A DNA stretch of 64,000 nucleotides. Source: Sipunculus nudus. Its lineage: Eukaryota; Annelida; Sipuncula; Golfingiida; Sipunculidae. Positions 50,404-62,500 of the stretch are shown piece by piece. Each line of letters begins with the position of its first letter. The first letter of the stretch is position 1. The position numbers were made by a program, and so were the translations under genes. The notes beneath the pieces are model-generated. The model had not been told where the DNA came from, did not search any database, and was given only the letters and a program-made list of their open reading frames with translations. The stretch lies in assembly GCA_026874595.1 (NCBI GenBank), contig CM049320.1:35684214-35748213 (forward strand), written 5' to 3'.

Positions 50404-51055
50404 GTGTATTATTGGCATGATTAATGATCCGAGTTGCGTTCATTCTCTGGTAAAATCGGGTGGCATAAATCTTCGCTTTTGACCATCGCCTTTCTAGGAA
50501 GAAATAAAAAGTGTTTCATACAATGCTCGGATCTATTTTCAACCTCATATTGAATGCAGTTGATCACTTAGGCATGATCCAATGTTAACAGTGTAACATT
50601 AAAATGCTGTTAATTTGACTAATTCTTTAGTATTTTGTATTAATGAGATCTGAAATATGCCATTTGTACTAAAATTTCCATGCTTAATATGGAATAATAT
50701 GTAACCGTATTATTATTTTATGTGTATTATATAATGTGTATTATTGGCATGATTAATGATCCGAGTTGCGTTCATTCTCTAGTAAAATGGGGTGGCATAA
50801 AACTTCGCTTTTGACCATCGCCTTTCTAGGGAGAAATAACAAGTGTTTCAGACAATGCTCGGATCTCTTTTCAACCTCATATTGAATGCAGTTGATCACT
50901 TAGGCATGATCCAATGTTAACAGTGTAACATTTAAATGCTGTTAATCTGACGAATTCTTTTGTATTTTGTATTAATGAGATCTGAGATATGCCATTTGTA
51001 CTAAAGTTGTCATGCTCAATATGGAAAAATATGTAACCGTATTATTATTTTTGTC
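50404..51055 (+). repeat. Recent ~334 bp tandem duplication
   Basis: Unit 1 (~50,404-50,725) and unit 2 (~50,738-51,055) are nearly identical. For example, both contain GTGTATTATTGGCATGATTA, 'CTTTTGACCATCGCCTTTCT', ATTGAATGCAGTTGATCACT and 'TATGTAACCGTATTATTATT', with only scattered substitutions. The unit 1 reading frame is not special in unit 2. Confidence 0.85.
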
Positions 51056-51419
51056 ATGTTTAACTCCGTCAGCCACCTTTTCTTAAGGTGGATTTCATCA
51101 CCACTGCCTACAGTGCAGTCTCAGTGCATAATAAAAAGCGGGAAATAATTATTTTTTTATAGGTGGGAACAAACATTTCGACCATGTATTTGTTTGCTAT
51201 TGTAAATGATTGCTTGTGACCAACTAAAAGTATTTATCATGTCTTCAGAAATGAAATAGTATTTATCACATTAATATCATTTCATGTCATGTTTACCTCC
51301 GTCAGCGATCTTTTTTTCAATGCAGACCTCTTTACTACTGTCCTGTCGTAGAAAGCGATTGTGTATATGACCTGATTTATTTTTTTTAAATATGAATTAC
51401 GAAAACGTCATAATTTGAT

Positions 51420-51810
51420 AAGAGGGTAGCTCGAGGGTAAGAAAATGTAAGGCTGAATTTAACTTTTAGTGCAGCTAGTATTTTTTTTACGTTTGCACAT
51501 GTGCATGGCATGTGTTGCGTCTACATGCATTTCTTAGAATATATTTAGGTACAATAGATTCTAGGATGGTTATAGGGTAAGGAAATATAAGGCTGAGTTC
51601 AACTTTCATTTAAGCCAGTATTTTATTATTTTACTTCGATCATGTGCATGGCATGTGTATGCGTCTACCTGCATCTCTTAGAATATTTGTAGGTATAACA
51701 GATTTAGGGTGGTTATAGGGTAAGGAAATGTAATGCTTAATTCAACTCTTTGTGCAGCCAGTATTTTTGTATTTTACTTCGAACATGTCTATGGCATGTA
51801 TATGTGCGTT
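51420..51810 (+). repeat. ~144 bp tandem repeat, about 2.7 units
   Basis: Units start at ~51,425, ~51,567 and ~51,711 with GGTTATAGGGTAAGGAAAT or a variant, followed by TAAGGCTGA(A/G)TT, GCAGCCAGTATTTT, CATGTGCATGGCATGTGT and TCTTAGAATAT. Confidence 0.75.
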
Positions 51811-52449
51811 CTACTAAATAGACATGTAGAGAGGAACGTATGGCCCTCAATATTGAAAGACTTGTTAAGCTATTAAAAGAAGCAGAATAGAATATCATGT
51901 AGCAAATGTAAAAGGGGATGCAAAGGGGAACCTTCAGGCCATTGGTTCTATCAAGAACAAAATAAAAACAGTCGCCTGGTACAAAAAAAAAACAGCATAC
52001 AAGCAACACATGGATGACTTTTTCAGACTGCTATATAAGTTACATAATTCTTTGTACAACATGAAACCCCCAGCTAGAAAATAACATGTGTGATCACAGA
52101 GATTAAACTATGCAAGAAAGCCCAAAGTTCAATCCCAAGCAACCACTGCTCAGCAAATATGGCACAACTTGCCGTTATAGGTGAGCTCAGCGTCGCATTT
52201 GTGCACATGCCTTAACATTACATCACTCATTGAATTCACAAGACAATCGACATATAGCGGAAATGCATATATACTGTTTGCTATCTATTACCCACAATCA
52301 AATGTTAAACAAACACCAACCATTGTATTATTATCCTGAAGTTCCTGAAGTACAACAACAAATAAAAATGATAAACTCTGATTTAAATTTCTTATACAGC
52401 ACAAAGGAACGTCCCCATATTTCCACTATAACATAAATAATAATACCAT

Positions 52450-52520
52450 GTTGATTGGGAATCGAACCAATGACCAACCGATTGCTCCAACAACCCAACA
52501 CTGAGCTAACAGGGAATTCC
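52450..52520 (-). mobile_element. SINE head (tRNA-like), family 3
   Basis: On the minus strand it reads CCTGTTAGCTCAGTG (A box) and GGTTCGATTCCC (B box, 52457-52468). It shares a CCTGTTAGC(T/A)CAGTG start with the next element 280 bp away. The region between the boxes cannot form a normal anticodon arm, so it is a SINE rather than a tRNA. Confidence 0.5.
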
Positions 52521-52732
52521 ATTTTTCCTCTTTGTATCAGCACACTTTCACAGGACCAGCGAAGTGACGTCACTACTGTTACTGGTATCATACATACTGC
52601 ATGTGCAGCAGTGATTAACTGATGGCCTTTTTATTGTGTACATTAAATATTGTATACAGAGATGTTTTATTGGCTATGCTTGTCCATTTCATAGAGAAAT
52701 AGAACAAGAATACACAGAAAAAGTCGGATCAC

Positions 52733-52796
52733 CCCATATGGGAATCAAACCCATTCGATTGCTATCGTCTGCTCTACCACTGTGCTAACAGGGATC
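52733..52796 (-). mobile_element. SINE head (tRNA-like), family 3, second copy
   Basis: Minus-strand TTAGCACAGTGGTAGAGC (A box) and GGGTTTGATTCCC (B box). Same orientation and family as the copy at 52,450. Two copies within 300 bp suggest tandem or targeted insertion. Confidence 0.5.
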
Positions 52797-52799
52797 CCC

Positions 52800-55700
52800 A
52801 ACTTCCAGTGTGATAAAGGGTAATTATAAACCAAAATCAAATACAACATGTGTCAAAAATTTAGCATCAGTTGTTATTGACAGTTCTGATTGACATAAAT
52901 ACAATATACTTAAACTATTACATACATTAGTCACTAAATCTGAGTGTTAAACAGAATATTAAAAAATACATATATATATAGCCGCAGGTAGCTCTAACTG
53001 TTTATATATACCATCACTTCATGTAATGTTTAAGAAAAATAGTTATCCTCCTCCCCCAAATGACAGCATGTGTCGCTTTATCCTCTATAGAAGCAACATC
53101 TTTTTACCTTGTCATTTTTAAGTCTTTGTTAAAACTGTACTCTAAGTGATAAATAGTTTAATAACTGTTACATTGCTGATGATTCCCTCTCTGACAGCGG
53201 CCATACCAGAAACAGCCCCATATTCATTATACTTCTAACATGTATATTTAAAACATCTTTGTAGCCTCTATATGTACACTTTTTTTAAACCTAAGGGTGC
53301 GTTCTTGATAAATTAATACTGTTTGAAATATGGTGCCATGTACGGCTGAAGTGCTGGTTCCGTGTGTATAAACAGCACGCTTTCTTGGTTTTATGTCCTA
53401 CCTAGTAGGAGTATCCAAGAAACCACCATTATGTGAACTAAGTGCTTTACATTGAACTGATTCACTTATTGTAATTTACCACCAGGTGGCAGTACTAACA
53501 TACATTGGCATGAACAACTTACTTTGCCATGATGAAGCATTGTGCTACCTACCGAATAAATATAGACCACCCAATAAAATAAATTACAAGTCATAAAAAT
53601 TTACATTTTGATTCCATATAATATTTTTTGGACCACGCTTGAGTTATAACAACCGGGTCTACCTGTCTCAACTGTCAATCTTTAAAATACAAATTTGCTA
53701 CATCTCACACCCGGAGATGTGGACAGAATATCAGAACACATGGGACATGAACCGGAATGTTAAGCGCAGAGTAACCAAGGAAATCATAGACTTAAAACGT
53801 GTTGTTACTGTCTCAAAAAATGACTTTGTTATTGCAGATTGTGACCTGATGTGTTGAAAAAAAACAAACACTTTTTGACCTCACAGAAATGCGAGGATGC
53901 TAACGACCGTTTGAGCACATTCTAGCCAAAACGGGTGGCGTTTAGGTTGAACATCCCCCGGCAAGTTGATGCTGAGTTTCTACGCCTCGTTGAACAATCA
54001 TGTTCTCGAGGCGAAAGCGGTTTTTAGCCAGAAAGAAAAAAAATATAAAATATATGTTGCCAATTGAGCATAACAGGTATACCTATCTGGCATAATAATA
54101 ACAATATCTCGCATTAACATACAAACCCTTTATACTCATTGAGCATGGCTATGCAAAGAAAACACATTTTCAAATAATTAATAATCCATATTAATTACCT
54201 TGTGATTTTAAACATTAGACTTAAATACAAATAATTATGCTTTTACAATGACAGTTAATGTATAAATGAAACGATAAAGTGACAGTGCAACATAATATTC
54301 TTCATATCAAGCAATGTGACTCATGGCTCTGTGAGAAAGCCTTTTCACAATGTAACCTGCTGTTGGTACCTTCATATGTCTCCAGGACCAAATTGTATTG
54401 TATGACACGTAAAGGACTGTGGCACTTATTTGACTTATCTGACCTTTATCCCCCCCCCCCCCCAACTCCGTTTGTCGTCAGTCCGATGCGTTTATTAGCA
54501 ACATATATCTTGCATTAGAACATTGTGTGAGACCAATTCCCTCTCAGGGCATTGCGGGCCAAGCCACACACTGGTGGCTTGGTGGGATGGTGATCGCCCC
54601 TGTCCAAACAATACATCCATGTTGTCAATACCCGTAATCCCATTTGGACAAAAACCAGTCGCATTTTTTTTACATTAGGATCCATATTGAGCAATGTACT
54701 CACTATAGCTCAGAAAAAAAGCTTGTTTGAGGCACACAGATATTAAGCCGGCATGAATAACATTTGGGGTCCACCCTTACATGCATTTAACTTCAACTCA
54801 AGCAGACCAGATCACAATGATTTAGCATGTAACACATTGACCCGTTAAAAATTAATATATTTTCCATTAACCGGGAATATTTTGAGGTAGAAAAATAATT
54901 CCTATTTATGTCGACACAAGGTTTTGTGATTTGAACTGGCACCGGCACTGTCAAGTCTGCAGTGACGTCAGCCACAGGAAAACCCCATGTGATATGAAAA
55001 AAAAAATAATTACTACATCTAAGGTGTTGATAAAATTCTGTCAATGATGTCACACATTTACTATCCAATTATATAACAGCAAAGTCTCGGACCTGGGTGT
55101 AGTGCTCTCTACACATTGCTATCTTCACTTTCATTTTCTGTACACCTAAATCAATTCAAAAGACGCTCACGTTTTCTTTGGGTGGAATGTCACATGGGAA
55201 CTCCAATTAACTGGTCACCGAAAGGTTGTTTTACTTTCCCCTTCCTGCGATGGGAGTTTTGAGTATAGTTGTATCATCTACAAATAATATGTTTTTCTAC
55301 TTCCAACTTTCTTTTCTTACCCGCGCGTCGATGTACAATTTTGTACTTTTGAACCAGTCCTCGTTAGCATTGTGGCAAGAGAAGTATACATCAGTATATA
55401 TGTCATATCTGCCATAAAATATACTTATATAATATATAATATATAGTGTGTATATAAACACAGCACCACATTGTACCGATGGTATCGTCAACATATGTTT
55501 CACTATCTTCTGTGAACACGTAAATGCCCGACTCCATGTAAAAAAAGACAAACACACCTAAACACATTGCAAAATGACGACACACGACCTAATCAAGTAA
55601 ACTGAACTTTTATATGCCAGATGTTTTCAAAATCTTATATTAAGCTATTGATAGTCACCTAGTATGGATACTTACGACTTTTTACTATTCCGTTATTCAT

Positions 55701-57840
55701 ATAAATAACATCATATCGTGCTACGTATCTTGCTCAAACGCGATAAAATCGATTATATTACTTGCTTGGGCGCTGCGATCTCGTACGCGAACGTGATATT
55801 CTGCCGAGATAACCAGAGATATATGCAATTGTGATGAAAATCCTTAAAATGACGGAGGTAATCCCTGTATTTTCAGCACAGGCTTAAGCCATGTCGAAGG
55901 CACAGACGCTGTTCAGTAATGGTTATGTGGTGAGAGTTTCAGAAGTAATAAAAAGGTAGAAAATGCGATTAAATGCTTTGTCATGAAACAAACATATTCA
56001 ATATGACACTAAATGGTTACTACTTTATCCTTATTTAAATTTGTTCAAATGACTCTGCTCCAATGATTTTGATTTAATTAAGGAACATTTAACTGAACCA
56101 TTACCCTTATAAGTTGGCTTGTAGATTTGTAACACGGCGCAAATCCACGAAAAAAAATATTAAGTCATGCAACAAATCAATTAAATCGATCGAGAAACAT
56201 CTAGTTAATATAAACAAAAATATTGAAAACAATCTTTAAATAAAGGAATTGTGAGATATATGGGTTAGCAAAGGTAGTAGATGTTTAGAGTATAAATTCT
56301 GTAATGCAATAAAAATAATTGGTGTCACAACAATTATTTACATTATATACCATGTACACATCCAAAGTATATGTCGGGTTAAACCAAAACTAACATATTT
56401 ATGTATTCTGATTTTTCTTTCAAAAGGCAACTGTTATCATAAAAAAAACTGATAGCATAAACTTTAGTATGTTGTCAGCTTGATTAAAACACAATAAAAA
56501 ATATTGTTGCACACCTCCAATCATTATATATAAAGTACGTTTAATTGGTTTGGCACATTACCACCGTTCACATTCTGATATAAACTTATATCGTTATGAC
56601 AAATCTAAAATACGAAATTCTTATTTATTCACTATCTTATGCTGTTTTCTGATCTTGTGATTCCATTTTTCTCTGTCTCGTTTGCATAGAAGTTGATACC
56701 ACGAGCAATATATCAACATACTTTGATCATGTTCTTTGATGGTCATGACGTCCTTTCATTTATAGTGATAAAGGTATATTTGTAGTTTATATTACTTTCT
56801 TTATTTAAACCTTAATGGTCTCGTTCACATGTACTAAAAATCTGCCTCTTCCACTACATTGTTCTGCATTATTGCCCCAAAGGCAACGCTGAATTATAAA
56901 TAATGGTTTCATAGAATTCCTTGCAGTACCTGGTGTTCAAACGAAAAAGTTACCAATCTGATGAACTTCAGGCATAATTCATATATATTTTAAATATTTT
57001 ATTAAATAAAACCGAGAAGGCCTTGTGTTGCAGTGTTCGATCTTAGCCAGTTTCGTAAGTTCATATTAAGTAAAGCTTGTTATTTTTCTTGCATTTCTCT
57101 TCTTTTTTTGTATCAGCTAACCAAAGGATTCGATAAGGGTACTATGTCTTATACTATTTTGGCCACTCTTCTAGCCCTTGAATAAAAGCTATAGATTTAG
57201 ATAACATAAGTAAACGAACAAAATAATAAAACGATGAGATGATATGAACCCTCATATGAGGCGTTAGTTTCTATACATGAAGGCATGAATAGAAATCCGT
57301 TTGTCCGGAAATATGTGATAAATATATGAAGGATCCTGAAGTCAACTTGAGTGTGTTGTAGTTGCATTTGCAAAACCTGTCCTTGAAACAGAACTATCCA
57401 GGTGCGATGGATTTGTACGTACTAGCCAAACTATCATGTATTCAAACAGTCAAAACCATTCAATTTTAAACAGATTACTACTTTGCTGCCTAACTCAGAG
57501 TATTTTTCCCGAATAATCAGTGCTTAAAATGCTATGACTGGAGCAATATAGTTATCCAAAATATGAATGTGTAGCTATTGTTAGGGCAATATACCAGCAG
57601 GTCCGGATTTTGCATGAAGTCTCTTCGGTGGAGTTTGCTGTGACTAAAGCAATACGTTCGCACAACACATTTCAAATGATGACTTTCTTCTTAGTATTTT
57701 GGTTAAACGAACAGTAAACCATTAAATGGGTGAGGAAGCTACACAAGTTGTTTTCGTATGAAAGGTGTTGAGTAGCGACGGTTCTTAGTTCACAACCAAA
57801 ACAGATCCTCGCAAAACAAATCAACAGATCAGCGGAACAG
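52800..57840. other. Gene-free stretch before gene C
   Basis: No exon recognised. A CTCF-like site lies at 53,479-53,492, and a C-tract at ~54,451-54,463. A short piece near 54,958 (GCAGTGACGTCAGCCACAGG) is shared with 47,142, a dispersed repeat. Confidence 0.45.
53479..53492 (+). promoter_or_regulatory. CTCF-like site CCACCAGGTGGCAG
   Basis: A perfect match to the bilaterian CTCF core consensus (CCASYAGRKGGCRS). Related sequences at 34,364-34,377 (minus strand, CCACCAGGTGGCGT) and 36,067-36,080 (CCAATAGATGGCAG) differ at one position each. Occupancy cannot be inferred from sequence. Confidence 0.35.
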
Positions 57841-58326
57841 ATGTATGAATATCTGCAGATTCGCAAAGCAAGGCAAAACTGGGAATCAAGTGAGACCTCG
57901 CGACTGATATTTCTTTTATTATACCATTAAATTTGAAGACTATCCGGCAACTGCCGCTATAATAAGATTATTTAATCTCATAGCAAGTTATTTTACGGGT
58001 TAGTCTAGAATATCACCTCTCAATCAGATAACAATCTTCGTTTGAAACCTGGCAGTGACGCTAGGTCACATCAACAGACAGGGAACTGAGCTGTAACTGC
58101 AATAGCTGTAATAGATGTAACTATATATATTCACAAAAACGTGTCTACACTACAGCGCCATCCTATGTGACTATCATATTTATTTAGGGGTTGGGCTCCT
58201 TCGCCAGCTGTTATCAGCTTCATTAAAACGTGATTAATAAACATACGTGGTGTTTATAGTGTTAGCATATACCATGCATCGTATACGACATTAACACCAG
58301 TCTTATTACATCTAGAAAGCGTAAAT
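57840..58326 (+). promoter_or_regulatory. Putative promoter/5' leader of gene C
   Basis: Homologous to 19,430-20,023 upstream of pseudogene B. Conserved blocks include 'AAAACGTGATTAAT', 'CATATACCAT' and the final leader before ATG. A TATATATA run lies at ~58,122. No specific transcription start can be fixed from sequence alone. Confidence 0.4.
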
Positions 58327-58396
58327 ATGGGGATTTACTCTGGATTCAATGGTCACTGTCTAGTAGTAAGCGGCGCCTTGGTGCTTTGTGCCCTCT
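58327..58396 (+). CDS. Gene C exon 1: signal peptide
   Basis: Encodes MGIYSGFNGHCLVVSGALVL then CAL, ending phase 1 at a GTGAGT donor. The hydrophobic core and small residues near the end fit a cleavable signal. The frame continues past the donor, but the GTGAGT site is conserved in copies A (10866) and B (20092). The 40 bp before the ATG are nearly identical to those before the lost start of copy B. Confidence 0.72.
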
Positions 58397-58550
58397 GTGA
58401 GTACATTATTACAGATTTCCGCGGTATCTGCTTATTACAATTAGACGTTTTAAGTAGAATGTCCTCTTTCATTTTTCTCTATTCTAGGAGCATATCCAAC
58501 AGTGTTCCAATGGAGCAATCCTTTAATACAAACAATATATATATACACTG

Positions 58551-58595
<45 letters not shown>

Positions 58596-59466
58596 TTGTG
58601 TAAAGTAGAGCAGAATATCATTATTGTTGCAGTATAATTACTTTTAAAGATGCTCTCAAAACGTTTCATACTTAAGTAAAACAACTTCTCCTGTCATCTG
58701 ATGATCTTTTTCTTTATTAGGCCTGCAATTAATAAAATGCACATGGCATCAGCTCTTAAAACTGATTTAGCTCATTGGTCAATAAAAATTTATGATTAGT
58801 TTATATTTTAACTCTATATGGGCTTAACTGTTAAGAAATTGTTTATTTGCTTATAACAAGATAAACCAGCAAGCTATGAGAACAGTGCCAAAGTTGAAAC
58901 GCTGCAAGGAACATTTTCTTAAAAAATAATCTTTATCGTGGACTCTTCACTTTGAGGCCATGTGAAATAAAATTCGCGAAGAGTCTATTTGTGATCGTGT
59001 GGTTGTTCTGCGGCTAATAATAATATATTTGATATAAATATTGAAAGAGTAGTCATTGTACTTATTGTAACAGGTTAATAAAAAAAACTAACATTATAGA
59101 CTAGTTATGAATGTCTTGTTAAATTTGAATTTGTACTCATTTTTTTTCAAATAATTAAAAACATTTTTAAAAATCTAATAACATAATGAGGAGTTTCCAT
59201 AATGAGTGGTGTTTGCTAAAACGTGGATGACTACACCCACAAACACTCACCCTCCCATCCACGCACACACGTATTTATACATATATAGGTATATGTATAT
59301 TAACATCGCTTAACGACCACCTCATTTTAGTGAATACCTCAAAATAACGACCATTATTTGCAGTCCAAATTCTTTATGTGTTCTTTATAATAGACCTCAC
59401 CTAGACCACCTCGAAAATGCTACCACTTATCGAGGTCTTGACGGTGATCGTTATTTCGAGATTTCA

Positions 59467-59529
<63 letters not shown>

Positions 59530-62500
59530 GGAGTTATTCAGTTTGGGGTATTTTACACTGATGGGACCGGATATTTTGCGCGCAGTAAACAGGTGCCCTT
59601 AGTAGGGAGGTCATAGATTTCGGGACCTACTATCAAGAGACTGCCCATTAGTGGACGTAAACAGGAGATGCCATTAGTACAGAGATGCCCGTAAGGAGAT
59701 GTTTAACTGTATATATGTATACACAGACATAAATGCTCACTTTTTTTTTTACAAAATTACTTGTGAATATATGTATATACTTTCAGGTATGGGGCTTAAT
59801 AATAACAAAAAAGTCACTTTCAGGGAGGCTTTACAAAACTGTTCAGGATATCTTCTTCAGCCGGATGAGGTGCATAATGTCGATTTGGGAAAGCACATCG
59901 TTTGGATTGCTTTGGCAGAAGAAGAATTGGACGCCTGGATTGGGACAAATAATTCTGAAGCTGGTAATGTTTCTGTATTTAGAAAGAGGAATATCGTGCA
60001 TATTATTAATAAATTGAAAACACTTAGAAATGAATCTGATTAATGTTTTTTTTTCTTATAGGGGATGCCAAAAACATTGATGGAAAAGGTCATTGTGTTA
60101 AGCTTGACGATGACAAATCACTGGCAAAAGTTGAATGCTGGAATACAGACTATGAAAAAGATGTGATTTGTCAGACAAATGGTTTGTGGCTTGTAAAAAG
60201 AGATATATTCGATGTGTGATCATTGCTTGCCGGAAATTTTCGATTTCGGCAAGCATGTTGGTCAGTTGCGCATATCTGTTTGTTTGATTGTCTGTCTGCC
60301 CCAAGCCTAACATGGATAGTTTTACAGCGATCACTTTCAAACTTACACAGGTGATATAGAACCAAAAGTCCCCGAAGCCTATTGATTTTTGACATATTGG
60401 TCAAAGGTCAAGATCAAGATCACCTAAAAAAATATTTTCGACATAACTTTGTCAATATTGGACCTATCGTCACTGACATAGGCTCAATTTCTTCCTTTGG
60501 GTCTTCTCCATTACCTGGTTTAGTCTTTTGGTCTTAATCTTGTGTCGCTTTGTCAGTATGACTGTCTGTTTGTCAGTTGTCCTCTAATTCGCCTGCTTGC
60601 TGGTTCTTGCGTCACCCATTAACATTCTACAGGCCACCCTTTTACAGGAATCCTTTTGAAACTAGTATATCTTATACGCTAATATCTCGAAGGTAATTTT
60701 TCATTTCCGGTTATGGACGCTGGGGGCGCTGCACTCGAACGACCCCATCATATTATTTTTGGACATATCACAGAAACTATAAACCTCTATTACAAAAACT
60801 ATGGCTTATTTTCTTCCTCCGAGCCTTCTTCATACCTTGTTGAAGTCATCTGATCCAAATCTTGTGTCACTTTGTCAATATGTCTGTCTGTTTTTCAGCT
60901 GTCTCAATTTCTAATGGTTGCTGGTTCATCGTCTTACATATAACATTCTTCAGTCCTCAGTTTACTTGTAATTAGTTTGTAACTTACACATATGTGTATT
61001 GTCTAAATAGGTCAAAGGTCAAAGTCATCAAAACGTGTCAAGATCTCATTTCCCCTCACAACTTTGACAATATAGATCCTGTCTTCACAAGCAATGGCTC
61101 ATTCTCTTCTTCATCTTTCTTGCTCATTCATTTAACTATTTCTAGGTCATTTCCGGCAAGCGCTCGATCTCAGGTCATCTTGTTTATATATTTTGTCGAT
61201 ATGCTTCTACATATCTTGCGCTGATTTTGATTGCGTATACTTTCTTACGAACGTACTTATATACTTAATTTCAAACTAATAAATATGTGATTATTCGTTT
61301 AACCTACCTAAGATTCGAGCTGCAGAGGAAATGTTAATAAGAAGGAATGTTATAGTGTACTGAATGGATCGATGGATTGGTACCAAGCTAAACAAGTCTG
61401 TAGGAGTCAGGGAATGACAATGGCGAGCACACGCCATGTCCCCGAATCAATAATTTTAAGAAGACGTACATGGATTGGATTGTCAAAGAGAAGTACTTAT
61501 TTCAATCCTATATTTCACGTTTTATGAATTCGGTTGAAGAGACAAGCTGTGCTTGTGATAAGTTATATCTTTTGCTTCAGATTTATTAGAATAAAGAAAT
61601 TTTCGAGCTGTTTTGCGTTTACTTCTACTTTCCTTAAGATGAACATTACATGCAAACACTTTCATCAATTCTCTAAGAACTGAAGATGTATACCAATCCT
61701 GAAGATTTCACAAACACAAGTATACCTAAGAGAGGGTGCATGGTAGCGTGGCGCCACAGTACAACCATAAACAAGAAAATGGTAGGTTGCCAGAGCAGAC
61801 ATCATTTCTTCTGTCGACCTAAAGGTAAGGACTTGTATAATATTCCCTTATACTACCTAACAAATGTATTCACGTTCCCTCTTTCTCGTTTACTCATTTA
61901 TTTATTTCAAAATTGAATGTTTTCACGATTAAGTGTATTTCAATTACTCCGATTTTTTTTGCCTTTGTGTGAACACAAAGAGAAAGTAATAATTTTAAAT
62001 GGATATTCCATATAGACACAACTTCCCCTGTGCAGACATATAGAAAGACCTCTGCTTTCGCCACGTTAGGTCCATCTGAGTTTTTAACCGAAATTGCACC
62101 TGCAATTCCGACTAACATGACAAGAATTAGTGGTAAGAATATGATTTTTATAATATTCCCACTTTCATTTAATTACGTTATCTTACGTTACAACAAAGCC
62201 TGGATTGTTTTACCATACCATGTTTCTGTGAATCCTCTAACCGTTCTTTTTATTGCAAGGAATGGTATGATTCAGTGTGATAGTTGAAACATATTACATA
62301 TGAAAAAGTAATCACAATGAAACAGTTCTGTATCAATGAGTTTCTATTTATCCATACATATCGGATATGAAATTCGCAACCCACAATTTATTCCAGGTAA
62401 ACTAATGGTCGGGTTGGTCACAGGTTTATTCTGAATTCACAAATAATATCATAATGCTAACATATAATATGTCCGGATGAAGATGGATCGACGAGTGTCT

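Noticed and set aside
52450-52796. Functional tRNA genes
   Set aside because: A and B boxes are present, but the interior does not give a proper anticodon stem-loop. SINE heads fit better.
58485-58560. Possible extra exon of gene C reading SYPTVFQWSNPLIQT
   Set aside because: It needs a non-standard acceptor two codons past the natural AG (the natural one gives TGA), runs into a (TA)n tract without a conserved donor, and has no counterpart in A or B.
58327-58608. 93 aa open frame continuing through exon 1 into (TG)n
   Set aside because: The conserved GTGAGT donor at 58397 ends the exon. The rest is intron and microsatellite (Tyr/Ile/Cys/Val runs).
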